From: Magnetospirillum sulfuroxidans
GTDB lineage: Bacteria; Pseudomonadota; Alphaproteobacteria; Rhodospirillales; Magnetospirillaceae
DNA length: 64,000 nucleotides
Direction: 5' to 3'
NCBI RefSeq assembly: GCF_018224925.1
Contig: NZ_JAGTUF010000005.1
Span: forward strand, 62,001-126,000
Below the pieces are notes generated by a model. That model ran no database searches. It was not told the origin of the DNA and saw only the letters and a list, made by a program, of their open reading frames with translations. This document shows positions 9,928 to 18,750 of this stretch, piece by piece (within the stretch, counting starts at the first letter, position 1; every line of letters starts with the position of its first letter). The position numbers were made by a program, and so were the translations under genes.

Positions 9928-10548
9928 ATGCAAGGCGTGTTCGTCACCGGTACCGATACCGGCATCGGCAAGACCCTGGTTTCGGCCTGGCTGACCCATC
10001 ATTGGCGGGCCGAATACTGGAAACCGATCCAGACCGGGGCGCTGGACGATTCCGATTCCGACACGGTGGCCAAGCTGGCGCCGGGGGCGGTGATTCATCC
10101 GCCGGCTTACGTGTTCCAAGCGCCGCTGTCGCCGCACGAAGCGGCACGGCGCGAAGGCGCGCGCATCGAATTGTCCGGCTTGCACCCCCCCACCCCGCTT
10201 GGCCCGCTGGTGGTCGAAGGGGCCGGCGGCATCATGGTGCCGCTGAACGAAGTGGCGCTGACCGTGGATTTCATCGAAGCGCTTAATCTGCCGGCGCTGA
10301 TCGTGGCGCGGTCGGGATTGGGCACCCTCAACCACACCTTGTTGACCCTGGACGCCTTACGCCGCCGCCATATCCCCGTGCTGGGCGTGGTGCTGAACGG
10401 GCAGAAGAATCCGGCCAACCGTCAGGCCATCGAACATTTCGGCGCCGTCGAGGTTTTGGCGGAAATTCAGCCCTTGCCGGCGGTGACCGCCTCGCTGGTG
10501 GCCAGCCTGCCGGCCCCCACGTTTTCTGTCCAAAGGTTTAGGTCATGA
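9928..10548 (+). CDS. bioD: Dethiobiotin synthetase BioD
   Basis: This is an ATP-dependent carboxylase of 206 residues that closes the ureido ring of 7,8-diaminopelargonate. The P-loop GTDTGIGKTLVSAWL is at the N-terminus, followed by WKPIQTG, and VEGAGGIMVPLN matches the family's second signature. Length is slightly below the usual 220-240 residues. It lies four bases after bioC and overlaps the bioA start by four bases. Confidence 0.95.
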   Translation: MQGVFVTGTDTGIGKTLVSAWLTHHWRAEYWKPIQTGALDDSDSDTVAKLAPGAVIHPPAYVFQAPLSPHEAARREGARIELSGLHPPTPLGPLVVEGAGGIMVPLNEVALTVDFIEALNLPALIVARSGLGTLNHTLLTLDALRRRHIPVLGVVLNGQKNPANRQAIEHFGAVEVLAEIQPLPAVTASLVASLPAPTFSVQRFRS

Positions 10549-11924
10549 GCGACGACGATATCTTGGCGCTTGACGCCAAATACATCTGGCACCCGTTCAC
10601 CCAGGCGGCCACCGCCGCCCCGCCGCTGCATGCCGTGCGTGGCAGCGGCGCCATGATCCAGACCGCCGACGGCAAGGAATATGTCGATCTGGTGTCGTCG
10701 TGGTGGGTCAATCTGCACGGCCATGCCAACCCGGTGATCGCCCGCGCCGTGGCCGAACAGGCGGCGACGCTGGAACAAGCCATTTTCGCCGAATTCACCC
10801 ACGATCCGGCGGTGCGCCTGGCCGCCAAGGTATGCCAGCAATTACCCGGCGATCTGGACCGGGTCTTTTATTCCGACGACGGCTCGACGGCGGTGGAAGT
10901 GGCCATGAAAATGGCGCGGCAATATTGGAGCAATCAGGGACAGAACCGCCAAGTCTATGTCGGTTTCGACGGCGGATATCACGGCGATACCGTCGGCGCC
11001 ATGTCGGTCGGGCGGTCCTCGGGGTATTTCGGCGCCTGGGAAAACATGTTGTTCCCGGTGGAAATCGCCCCGTTCCCGACCACTTGGGATGGTGACGACA
11101 CCATCCAGGCGCGCGAAGCCGCCGCCCTGGATGCCCTGGATGCCATTCTTGACCGCAACCGCGACCGTATCGCCGCCCTGATCATCGAACCCTTGATCCA
11201 GGGCGCCGCCGGCATGCGCATGTGCCGGCCAGATTTCCTGCGCGCCGTGGCCGAGCGCGCGGCGCAGGCCGGCACCTTGCTGATTTTGGACGAGGTGATG
11301 ACCGGTTTCGGCCGCACCGGCGCCAGCTTTGCCTGCGTCAAGGCCGGCATCACCCCGGACATGATCTGCCTGTCCAAGGGCCTGACCGGCGGCTTCCTGC
11401 CCATGGCGATGACGGTGACGCGGGAATTCATCTATCAGGCCTTCCTCGCCCCCCAGGTCTCGCGGGCCTTTCTCCATGGCCATTCCTACACCGCCAATCC
11501 GCTGGGCTGCGCCGCCGGTCTCGCCTCGCTGGAATTGCTGCTGGGGGCGCAATGCCAGGCCCGCATCAAGGGCATCGAAGCCTTGCACCGCCAACGCCTG
11601 GACCATATCGCCCGCCTGGACATCGTCGCCCACCCGCGCCTGTGCGGCACCATCGCCGCCTTTGATCTGCCCGGCGACGGTTATGGCGCCGAGATTGGCC
11701 CCATGCTGAAACTGCAATTGCGCGAACGCGGGCTTTTAACCCGACCCATGGGCAATGTAATGTATGTGTTGCCACCCTATTGCATGGATGATGCTGCATT
11801 GCACCATGCATGGGATATCATCGACGATGTGATTTCCAAGATTTCAGGAGACGCCGCGTGCTGCGCATCGAGGAAATCGTCGGGGCCATGGATGACGAGT
11901 TCCGCTATGCCCTCGATGCCCTAA
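10545..11924 (+). CDS. bioA: Adenosylmethionine-8-amino-7-oxononanoate aminotransferase BioA, with C-terminal extension
   Basis: This is a class III PLP aminotransferase that makes 7,8-diaminopelargonate using SAM as amino donor. Family marks are YIWHPFTQ at the N-terminus, SWWVNLHGHANP, DEVMTGFGRTG with the PLP-contacting Asp, and the Schiff-base lysine in CLSKGLTGGFLPM. It is 459 residues, about 25-30 longer than usual. After the normal ending (HHAWDIIDDVI) the frame runs on for 67 bases inside the next gene and ends in a low-similarity tail rich in Ser, Cys and Pro. No frameshift is needed to explain this, but one close to the end cannot be excluded. Confidence 0.93.
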   Translation: MSDDDILALDAKYIWHPFTQAATAAPPLHAVRGSGAMIQTADGKEYVDLVSSWWVNLHGHANPVIARAVAEQAATLEQAIFAEFTHDPAVRLAAKVCQQLPGDLDRVFYSDDGSTAVEVAMKMARQYWSNQGQNRQVYVGFDGGYHGDTVGAMSVGRSSGYFGAWENMLFPVEIAPFPTTWDGDDTIQAREAAALDALDAILDRNRDRIAALIIEPLIQGAAGMRMCRPDFLRAVAERAAQAGTLLILDEVMTGFGRTGASFACVKAGITPDMICLSKGLTGGFLPMAMTVTREFIYQAFLAPQVSRAFLHGHSYTANPLGCAAGLASLELLLGAQCQARIKGIEALHRQRLDHIARLDIVAHPRLCGTIAAFDLPGDGYGAEIGPMLKLQLRERGLLTRPMGNVMYVLPPYCMDDAALHHAWDIIDDVISKISGDAACCASRKSSGPWMTSSAMPSMP

Positions 11925-12538
11925 GTGACGAAAAACTGGCGGCGCTGATCGCCGACAAGGCGTCGTTGCGCCGCTTGCGGCCGGTGGGGGTGTCCACCGC
12001 CGAAGCCCAGGCCATGATCGTCGCCATCCAGCAAAAGCGGGCCAAAGCCGCCGCGGCGCCGCCGGCCAAGACCGCCAGAGCGAAAAAACCGCGTGCCCCC
12101 CGCCAGCCCAAGCCGGTTCAACCGGCGGCGACCAAGGAAGAAGAAAGACCGGTTCCGGTTCCGGTACCGGCTGCGCCCCCGGTGCAGGCCCCGATACAGG
12201 TGGAACCGCCGGTCGTGATCCCGGCACTGCCCCCCTGCCCGCCGCCGCCGCAATTGCCGCCGCCAATTCCGCAAGGCCCCAGCATCCGCTTGGGGCCGCC
12301 GCCAGTCGAACGCCCCGTCATCATATTGGGTCCCCCCGTGACTCCCCCCGTGGCTCCCCCTGTGGCTCCCCCTGTGGCTCCCCCAGTGGCTCCCATTGCC
12401 GACATCGTGCCGGAAACAACGACGGCTCCCGCCCCGCCCATGCCCGCGCGGCCATCGGCACAAGGCCGAAAACACGCCATCGCCGTGGCGATCGTGCTGC
12501 TGATCTTGATTACCGCCCTGATTTTGCAAGGAAAATAG
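11858..12538 (+). CDS. Proline-rich tail-anchored protein of unknown function
   Basis: I do not recognise this 226-residue protein. From the N-terminus it shows a short acidic helical region (VLRIEEIVGAMDDEFRYAL) and a basic Ala/Lys-rich stretch around residues 60-85. A long proline-rich segment with APPV repeats follows. A single C-terminal hydrophobic helix (IAVAIVLLILITALILQ) ends five bases before the stop, so it should be tail-anchored in the membrane with its body in the cytoplasm. The GTG at 11858 has CAGGAG upstream; it overlaps the end of bioA by 67 bases. Low-complexity composition makes homology assignment unsafe. Operon membership with biotin genes may be positional only. Confidence 0.65.
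   Translation: MLRIEEIVGAMDDEFRYALDALSDEKLAALIADKASLRRLRPVGVSTAEAQAMIVAIQQKRAKAAAAPPAKTARAKKPRAPRQPKPVQPAATKEEERPVPVPVPAAPPVQAPIQVEPPVVIPALPPCPPPPQLPPPIPQGPSIRLGPPPVERPVIILGPPVTPPVAPPVAPPVAPPVAPIADIVPETTTAPAPPMPARPSAQGRKHAIAVAIVLLILITALILQGK
12329..12388 (+). repeat. 12-bp tandem repeat encoding (A/T)PPV units
   Basis: Five consecutive 12-base units of the form gctcccccNgtg, the first two diverged, encode the XPPV repeats of the proline-rich protein. The period is a multiple of three, so copy-number change would keep the reading frame. Confidence 0.8.
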
Positions 12539-12611
12539 ACATATTTTATCCGTAAAGCCCCGGATAGAACGCCAGTATGGTGTGCGTAATTACAACTTTA
12601 ACGTTAATATC

Positions 12612-12642
12612 ATTGATACGATCAATCTAAGTTTGTAGATTG
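12612..12642. promoter_or_regulatory. Inverted repeats upstream of the LecB-like gene
   Basis: Two overlapping inverted repeats lie 65-95 bases before the start at 12707: ATTGAT-ACG-ATCAAT (12612-12626) and CAATCT-8-AGATTG (12623-12642). The first resembles an FNR half-site pair, but with a three-base instead of a four-base spacer. A regulator site is plausible but unproven. Confidence 0.35.
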
Positions 12643-12706
12643 CTTTCGATGAATACGTGCATTGCGCCATTCATTTTAAATCAAAAGATACAAACAGGAG
12701 AGATCC

Positions 12707-13108
12707 ATGAGCGTTGGTCCCGTTTCCGGCAATGGCATTGCCATCACCCTGGCCCCCGGCAAAACTGTTTTCTGGACGGTTACCGCCCAGGCGGCTTACA
12801 CCCAATTCGTGCAGTTGAAAGACACCAACGGCACCGTCGTCTTCACCGCCACCGGCTCTGGCGGCACCGGCGGCACCCCCAACCAGATCGGTCAGGGCCA
12901 TTTCGTCGTTCCCAACAACGCCAATTACACCATGTATATCGGCACCAATAACGGCGCCCAGTGGAGCAGCGTGATCTGGGATGCCGATGCCCTGGTCTAT
13001 GGCGGCACCGTCTATTACCAGACCTTCAATTTCATTTCCGAAGATGGTGGCGGCACCGATTACAACGACAGCGCCGTCACCCTCAGCTATTTTAACTCGC
13101 TGGGCTGA
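12707..13108 (+). CDS. LecB/PA-IIL-like calcium-dependent lectin candidate
   Basis: This is a 133-residue protein without signal peptide, predicted to be mostly beta strand. Its C-terminus resembles the fucose/mannose lectin LecB: Glu112, then GGG, Asp118, Asn120, Asp121 and a terminal Gly133. These align by eye with LecB calcium ligands Glu95, Asp101, Asn103, Asp104 and Gly114. The position of LecB Asp99 is Gly here, and the tail after the last Asp is two residues longer. A good ribosome site (AGGAGAG) precedes the ATG, and an AT-rich leader with inverted repeats lies upstream. It is a monocistronic gene between the bio operon and an ABC exporter. An alternative is another Asp-rich calcium fold such as DUF4114. 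Confidence 0.6.
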   Translation: MSVGPVSGNGIAITLAPGKTVFWTVTAQAAYTQFVQLKDTNGTVVFTATGSGGTGGTPNQIGQGHFVVPNNANYTMYIGTNNGAQWSSVIWDADALVYGGTVYYQTFNFISEDGGGTDYNDSAVTLSYFNSLG

Positions 13109-13220
13109 TCGACACCGACGGCATGCGGCGGCCGCTTCGGTCCGCCGCATGTTGAGCGTTATATTCATGACATTGCGGATGCGCATGGCTGAACAGGCAA
13201 GCTGGTGTATTCTGCCGCGC

Positions 13221-14231
13221 ATGATCAAACGCAAGCCGACCCGTATCATCCCCCTGCTGCTGATCGCCGCCATCCTGGCCGGCGGCGCCGTCTTCGCCCT
13301 GACCCGCAATGGCGGCCGTGCGGTGGCTCTGGTATCGCTGGAACAAGGGCTGGCGGTGGAAGCCATCTATGCCACCGGCACGGTCGAGCCGGAAAACTGG
13401 GCCAAGATCGGCCCGGTCACCACCGGCCGCATCGCCGAAATGCTGGTACGCGAAGGCGATCGGGTGACTTTGGGCCAACCCCTCGCCCGCCTGGACGACC
13501 GCGAAGCCCAGGCCAAGGTCAGCGAATTGCAAGCCCGCGCCGTCTATTGGCGGGAAGAACTGAACCGGGCCAAGACCTTGGCCGATCGCGGCATCCGTGC
13601 CCGCGAATCGGCGGAAAAAGCCCGCAGCGAATATGATCAAGCGGTGGCCGCCATCAACGCCGCCCGCCAGCGTCGCAGCGATCTTGCTGTCACCGCCCCC
13701 ATGGACGGCATGGTGTTACGCCGCGACGCCGAACCGGGCGAGGTGGTCAAGCCGGAAAACACCATTTTCTGGATCGGCGAACAACGCCCGTTGCGCATCA
13801 CCGCCGATGTCGATGAGGAGGATATCGCCGTGGTGGCGGCGGGTCAGAAAGTGCTGATCAAGGCTGACGCCTTCCCCAACCAAGGACTGAGCGGAACCAT
13901 CGACCGCATCACCCCCAAGGGCGACCCCATCAACAAAACCTTTCGCGTCCGCGTGCGATTGCCCGACGACACGCCGCTGATGATCGGCATGACCACGGAA
14001 ATCAACATCATCACCGCCGAAAAGCCCGACGCCAACCTGATCCCGGCCAGCGCCGTGGCCAAGGACGCGGTCCTGGTGTACGAAGACGGCAAGGCGGCGC
14101 GCCGAGCGATCGTTGTGGGCATCAAGGGCCGCGACCGGGTGGAAGTGCTGTCCGGCCTAAAGGCCGCCGACCGCATCGTCGCCAGCCCGCCCGCCGGCCT
14201 GAAAGCCGGCGACCGCATCACGGCGCAATAG
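13221..14231 (+). CDS. Periplasmic adaptor (membrane fusion) subunit of an ABC exporter
   Basis: This is a 336-residue HlyD/MacA-type adaptor. An N-terminal membrane anchor (residues about 8-27, PLLLIAAILAGGAVFAL) is followed by a biotinyl-lipoyl-like domain (GTVEPENWAKIGPVTTGRI). A short helical hairpin spans about 95-145, with a beta-barrel domain and the conserved C-terminal GLKAADRIV. Start choice is uncertain: I use the ATG at 13221, which gives a clean anchor, though the frame is open further upstream and no strong ribosome site is seen. The gene is three bases from the permease gene. Together the three genes form a MacAB/DevBCA-like exporter; no outer-membrane partner is encoded here. 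Confidence 0.82.
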   Translation: MIKRKPTRIIPLLLIAAILAGGAVFALTRNGGRAVALVSLEQGLAVEAIYATGTVEPENWAKIGPVTTGRIAEMLVREGDRVTLGQPLARLDDREAQAKVSELQARAVYWREELNRAKTLADRGIRARESAEKARSEYDQAVAAINAARQRRSDLAVTAPMDGMVLRRDAEPGEVVKPENTIFWIGEQRPLRITADVDEEDIAVVAAGQKVLIKADAFPNQGLSGTIDRITPKGDPINKTFRVRVRLPDDTPLMIGMTTEINIITAEKPDANLIPASAVAKDAVLVYEDGKAARRAIVVGIKGRDRVEVLSGLKAADRIVASPPAGLKAGDRITAQ

Positions 14232-14234
14232 ATC

Positions 14235-15485
14235 ATGGCGTTGCCGCTGGGACTGGCCATCGCCACCCGTCATCTGCTGCACCGGCGGCGGCAAACCGTC
14301 ACCTCGCTCTTGGGAGTGGCGCTGGGGGTGGCTTTCTTCATCGCCATCGCCGCGATGATGCAAGGGTTCCAGCGTGATTTTGTCAGCCGCATCATCGACG
14401 TCGCCCCCCATATCACCATCAAGGACGAATTCCGCGCCCCACCGCGCCAGCCGGTCGAAACCGCCTATCCCGCCGCCGTCATCGGCCTGCGCGGCATCAA
14501 GCCCAAGGACGAAGTGCGCGGCCTGAGGGGGGCGCGCTCGATCATCGCCAGCTTGGAAGAAATGCCCGGTCTGAAAGTGGCGCCGACACTGTCGGGCAAC
14601 ATTTTGCTGCGCTTTGGCGCCAAGGACATTTCCGCCAACATCACCGGCATCGTCCCCGACAAGGAACGGCTGGTGACCAAGCTGGAAAAGGATTTGATTT
14701 CCGGCTCGCTCGACAGTCTGTACACCGCCGCCAACGGCATCATCATCGGCGAAGGCATTGCCCAAAAGGCCGGTATCGGCATGGACGACATGGTGTCGGT
14801 GGTCAGCCCCGAAGGCGTGGTCATGCGCATGAAGGTGGTCGGCATCTTCGTCAGCGGCATCACCCTGATGGACAATTTCGAGACTTATGCGCTGATGAAA
14901 AAGGCGCAAGTGCTGCAAAACCGCCCCAACATCATCAACCGCATCCGTATCCGGCTGGACGACGTCGAACAGGCCGCCGATCTGGCCAAGACCATCGAAG
15001 CCCGTTTCGGCTATCGCAGCGAAAGCTGGCAGGAACAATCGTCCAACGTCTTGGGCATCTTCGTCATCCAGAACGCCATCATGTATTCCACCGTCGGCGC
15101 CATCCTGATCGTCGCCTGTTTTGGCATTTTCAACGTCATTTCCACCGTGGTGTTCGAAAAAACCAAGGATATCGGCATCTTGAAATCCATCGGCTTTCGC
15201 GATGCCGATATCCGCCGCATCTTCGTCTACGAAGGTCTGATGCTGGGCGTCATCGGCGTGATCTTGGGCTGGGCTTTGGGCTATGGATTGGTGGAATTCA
15301 TGGGCACATTGGATTTCAAGATGGAAGGTTTCGTCCGCGCCCAGGGTTTCGTCTTGTATCGCACGCCCAAGCATTACGCCATCAGCGGCGCCATGGCGCT
15401 GACCGCCTCGACTTTCGCCGCCTGGCTGCCGGCGCGACGGGCCAGCCGGCTCCAGCCCGTCGATATCGTGCGCGGCGGGGCCTAG
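14235..15485 (+). CDS. ABC transporter permease, MacB/LolC-LolE (FtsX) family
   Basis: This is a 416-residue permease with the FtsX-superfamily plan. One TM helix near residues 20-42 is followed by a large periplasmic domain (about 45-280). Three TM helices come next, around 275-300, 325-350 and 370-395. The cytoplasmic coupling segment VFEKTKDIGILKSIGF and the C-terminal PARRASRLQPVDIVRGG are characteristic. It sits between the adaptor and the ATPase with gaps of two or three bases. The substrate is not evident; lipoproteins, peptides or amphipathic compounds are typical for the family. Confidence 0.86.
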   Translation: MALPLGLAIATRHLLHRRRQTVTSLLGVALGVAFFIAIAAMMQGFQRDFVSRIIDVAPHITIKDEFRAPPRQPVETAYPAAVIGLRGIKPKDEVRGLRGARSIIASLEEMPGLKVAPTLSGNILLRFGAKDISANITGIVPDKERLVTKLEKDLISGSLDSLYTAANGIIIGEGIAQKAGIGMDDMVSVVSPEGVVMRMKVVGIFVSGITLMDNFETYALMKKAQVLQNRPNIINRIRIRLDDVEQAADLAKTIEARFGYRSESWQEQSSNVLGIFVIQNAIMYSTVGAILIVACFGIFNVISTVVFEKTKDIGILKSIGFRDADIRRIFVYEGLMLGVIGVILGWALGYGLVEFMGTLDFKMEGFVRAQGFVLYRTPKHYAISGAMALTASTFAAWLPARRASRLQPVDIVRGGA

Positions 15486-15487
15486 TC

Positions 15488-16159
15488 ATGCCGGTCCTGC
15501 AAGCGCGCAAGCTGACCCGCACATTGCCCGGCCCGGTGCCCGTCACCCTGGTGCGCGAGATCGATCTGGTGGTCGAACCCGGCGAGTTCGTCGCCGTCAC
15601 CGGCCCCTCGGGGTCCGGCAAATCGTCGCTCTTGTATCTCTTGGGCTTGCTTGATAGCCCCAGCAGCGGCGAGGTTCTGGTCGATGGCGCCGCCACCGCC
15701 GGATTAAGCGACGACCAATTGGCCGATTTACGGCTGGCCCGTTTCGGCTTCGTCTTTCAGTTCCATTTCCTGCTGCCGGAATTTTCCGCCCGCGCCAATG
15801 TGGAAATCCCCATGCGTCGCCTGGGCACACTGGATGGCCGCGCCATTCGGGCGCACGCCGATTGGCTGCTCGACACCTTGGGATTGGCCGAACACGCCGG
15901 CAAGCTGCCCGAACAGATGTCCGGCGGCCAACGCCAACGCGTCGCCATCGCCCGCGCCTTGGCCAACGATCCGGCGGTGATCTTGGCCGACGAACCCACC
16001 GGCAATCTGGACACCAAATCGGCTGAACTCGTCTTCGCCTTGTTCCGGCAATTGGCCCAAACCCAACAACGGGCCGTCGTGGTGGTCACCCACGACAACG
16101 ATCTGGCCGCCACCGCCGATCGTCGCCTCCATCTGGTCGATGGACGCATTTCCCCCTGA
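15488..16159 (+). CDS. ABC transporter ATP-binding protein, MacB/LolD type
   Basis: This is the 223-residue nucleotide-binding subunit of the exporter. It shows Walker A GPSGSGKSSLL, the Q-loop in FVFQFHFLLP, the ABC signature MSGGQRQRVAIARAL, Walker B VILADEPTGNLD and the switch His in VVVTHDND. These sequences are of the MacB/LolD/FtsE clade that works with FtsX-type permeases. It is the third gene of the unit and ends 160 bases before the next coding region. Confidence 0.93.
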   Translation: MPVLQARKLTRTLPGPVPVTLVREIDLVVEPGEFVAVTGPSGSGKSSLLYLLGLLDSPSSGEVLVDGAATAGLSDDQLADLRLARFGFVFQFHFLLPEFSARANVEIPMRRLGTLDGRAIRAHADWLLDTLGLAEHAGKLPEQMSGGQRQRVAIARALANDPAVILADEPTGNLDTKSAELVFALFRQLAQTQQRAVVVVTHDNDLAATADRRLHLVDGRISP

Positions 16160-16320
16160 TCCGCAGACCCATTTTGCCGATCAACACAGACCAAAGTTGC
16201 AGGCATACCGACCTATTGATCAAGAAAAATGCCTTTGCAATCTCCCGCAAAAATATAACTATCGACATAAGGCATAAAAGCCAAAGCACAGTCGAATTCC
16301 ATCATGTCGGGAGATGAACG

Positions 16321-16776
16321 ATGATCAAAAGCTGTATCGCCACCACTATGGCGCTGGGTCTGTTCGCGACCCAAGCCGTCGCCGCCGACGGCAAGGGCAC
16401 GGCCGCCGAAGCGACGGCCATGACCAAGAAGGCGGTGACAGCGATCACCGCCGATGGCGCCGCCAAGACCTATGAAGCGATCATCGCCAAGGATCCCCGA
16501 TTCGTTGATCGCGACCTCTATGTCATCGTCTACGACCTGAACGGAAAATGTCTGGCCCATGGCGCCAACGCCAAGTTGGTCGGCAAGGATTTGATCGAAA
16601 ATCAGGATACCGACGGCAAGTTCTATGTGAAGGAACGGGTCGAACTGGCCACGAGCAAGGGCACCTTCTGGCAAGATTACAAGTTCACCAATCCGACCAC
16701 CAAAAAAATCGAACCCAAATCCACCTATTGCGAAAAGACCGGCGAAACAATCGTCTGCGTTGGAATTTATAAGTAA
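16321..16776 (+). CDS. Secreted single-Cache-domain protein
   Basis: This is a 151-residue periplasmic protein with a clear Sec signal peptide (MIKSCIATTMALGLFATQAVAA). The mature part resembles a type 2 single Cache domain, the fold that binds small molecules in chemoreceptors and kinases: FVDRDLYVIVYDLNGKCLAHG, GKDL, DGKFYVKER, FWQDYKFTNPTTKK. Three cysteines are visible, two close together near the C-terminus. The chemoreceptor gene starts 24 bases downstream on the same strand, so a role as a soluble ligand-sensing partner is plausible (inference). Confidence 0.75.
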   Translation: MIKSCIATTMALGLFATQAVAADGKGTAAEATAMTKKAVTAITADGAAKTYEAIIAKDPRFVDRDLYVIVYDLNGKCLAHGANAKLVGKDLIENQDTDGKFYVKERVELATSKGTFWQDYKFTNPTTKKIEPKSTYCEKTGETIVCVGIYK

Positions 16777-16800
16777 TTTCAATTGATTATGGTGGCAGTC

Positions 16801-18498
16801 ATGGCGATTACAATAAACACTCTCAGCATTCGGGCCAAAATTGCTCTGGCGCCGGGTTTGTTAATCGCTTTGCTGCTGCTGTTGGTCAGTTATGGTCTTT
16901 ACGTCATGACCAACAGCGCCCGGCACATGGCCTATGAACGGGAATTGGCGACCAGGACCACCCAGGCCGCCAATTTCGCCAATATGATGTTGATGGCCCA
17001 AAGCAATCTGTACCGGATGGTTTCCATCGCCTCGATGGAAGACAACCCGGACAAAATCACCAAATTGGCAACCGCCTCGGCGGCCGAGATCGATGCCTTG
17101 ACCCCCAAGCTCAAGGAATTCCAGTCCATGGCCACCGAACTGGGTCTTGAAGCCGCCAAGATCGACGCCGGCATGACCGATCTGGGACGCTTTATCAAAA
17201 GCACCAAGGTGGTGACGGACATGGTCGATTCCGATGTCGGCACCGCCTTGACGATGATGAGCCCGGTGGACCGCAACTTTGAAAAAGCCCACAAAAGCCT
17301 GGATGCCTTGGTCACGACCATCGACCGGCTCAGCACGGCGGCCAGCATGGACGCCGCCAGCGCCATCGCCACCGCCCGCTGGACCTTTCTGGTCGCCGCC
17401 ATGGTGGCGGTGGTCGCCGCCATCACCCTGACCCTGCGCCTGTCGACCCGCATCTCGACTCCGATCAAATCGCTGACCACGGCCATGCGACACCTGGAAC
17501 AACGCAATTACGACACCATCGTGAGTGGTCAGGAATTGCGGGATGAAATCGGCGAAATGGCCCGCAGCGTACAAAGCTTCAAACAAGCCCTGATCAAGGT
17601 CGATCACTTGGCGGCGGAACAAGAAGCGGAAAAGAAGATCCAAATGGATCGCGCCGACCGCATCGCCAGCCTGAGCCGGGAATTCGAGATACTGGCCCGC
17701 AACGCTTTGGACGAGGTCTCCGCTGCCTCGCAACAGATGCAATCGACGTCGCAAGCGATGTCGGCCATCGCCACCCAGACCCAGGATCAGGCCAGCGCCG
17801 TTTCGGTCGCGGCGGAACAGACATCGCTCAACGTTCAGACCGTCGCCGCCGCCACCGGGCAATTATCGGCCTCTATCGGGGAAATCTCGGTCCAGGTGCA
17901 ACAGGCCTCGACCGTGGCGCAAGGCGCCGTCGCCGAAGCGGCGCGGGTCGACGGCATCGTCAACGGCTTGAACCAGGCGGTGACCAAAATCGACCAGGTG
18001 GTCGGCCTGATCACCAACATCGCCAGCCAAACCAATCTGCTGGCGCTCAACGCCACCATCGAGGCAGCCCGAGCGGGTGAAGCCGGCAAGGGCTTCGCCG
18101 TGGTTGCCGGCGAGGTCAAGGCGCTGGCCAATCAAACCGGCCGCGCCACCACCGAAATCACCACCCAGATCGGCGCCGTGCAAGCCGCCTCGAACGAAGC
18201 GGTGCAGGCCCTGTCTGGTATTGCCCGCACCATCGAACGGATCAGCGATATTTCCGCCAACATCGCCGCCGCCGTCGAACAACAAGGCGCCGCCACCCAG
18301 GAAATAACCCGCAGTGTCCAGCAAGCGGCGGAAGGCACCGATGCGGTCACCCAAAATATCGGCGGCGTCACCCGCGCGTCGCAACAGACCGGTGCCGCCG
18401 CCAATGACGTTCTGAGCGCCGCCAATGCCCTGGCCGAACAATCCAGCCATCTTGACCAACGAGTCAGCGCCTTTCTGAGCGCGGTGCAAGCCGCCTGA
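16801..18498 (+). CDS. Methyl-accepting chemotaxis protein
   Basis: This is a 565-residue transmembrane chemoreceptor. A TM helix at about 12-32 is followed by a periplasmic helical ligand domain of about 155 residues with no Cache features. A second TM at about 190-212 leads to HAMP and a long signalling coiled coil. The highly conserved hairpin tip is present ([35 protein letters not shown]). I use the ATG at 16801; earlier in-frame TTG and ATG codons at 16783 and 16789 would add only a few residues and have no better ribosome site. It is the second gene after the Cache protein. Confidence 0.9.
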   Translation: MAITINTLSIRAKIALAPGLLIALLLLLVSYGLYVMTNSARHMAYERELATRTTQAANFANMMLMAQSNLYRMVSIASMEDNPDKITKLATASAAEIDALTPKLKEFQSMATELGLEAAKIDAGMTDLGRFIKSTKVVTDMVDSDVGTALTMMSPVDRNFEKAHKSLDALVTTIDRLSTAASMDAASAIATARWTFLVAAMVAVVAAITLTLRLSTRISTPIKSLTTAMRHLEQRNYDTIVSGQELRDEIGEMARSVQSFKQALIKVDHLAAEQEAEKKIQMDRADRIASLSREFEILARNALDEVSAASQQMQSTSQAMSAIATQTQDQASAVSVAAEQTSLNVQTVAAATGQLSASIGEISVQVQQASTVAQGAVAEAARVDGIVNGLNQAVTKIDQVVGLITNIASQTNLLALNATIEAARAGEAGKGFAVVAGEVKALANQTGRATTEITTQIGAVQAASNEAVQALSGIARTIERISDISANIAAAVEQQGAATQEITRSVQQAAEGTDAVTQNIGGVTRASQQTGAAANDVLSAANALAEQSSHLDQRVSAFLSAVQAA

Positions 18499-18717
18499 CA
18501 AAAGCAGGCATCAACACCGGTTGATCCTTCCCCCATCGCCAATCCTTGACGGGGGCAATTCCCCAAGCAGAAGGGAGGAAACCGCGTGAAAGCGCTGTTT
18601 CTCAGCCAATTCCGGCCCCCTTTCGGCAAGAGTGTAATCTTGCACAATGCTGCAATGCGTCAGTATGGGGTGTAAATTCGGTACGCCCATGCCATATACC
18701 GTTTCGCCGGGGACTTA

Positions 18718-18731
18718 ACCGTCCAGACGGT
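18718..18731. promoter_or_regulatory. Perfect 14-bp palindrome, probable TetR operator
   Basis: ACCGTC-CA-GACGGT is a perfect inverted repeat centred 26 bases before the TetR start at 18751. A further TACCGT half-site lies about 20 bases upstream. Position and symmetry are typical of an autoregulatory TetR operator. Confidence 0.6.
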
Positions 18732-18750
18732 ACAGTAAGGATCCTATGGC

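Noticed and set aside
10545-11924. bioA as a frameshifted pseudogene because of its long C-terminus
   Set aside because: All catalytic motifs are in one frame and the extension lies after the normal end of the protein, so a simple overlap explains it.
12329-12388. CRISPR-like repeat
   Set aside because: Units are 12 bases with no spacers and are in frame within a coding region; it is a protein-coding tandem repeat.
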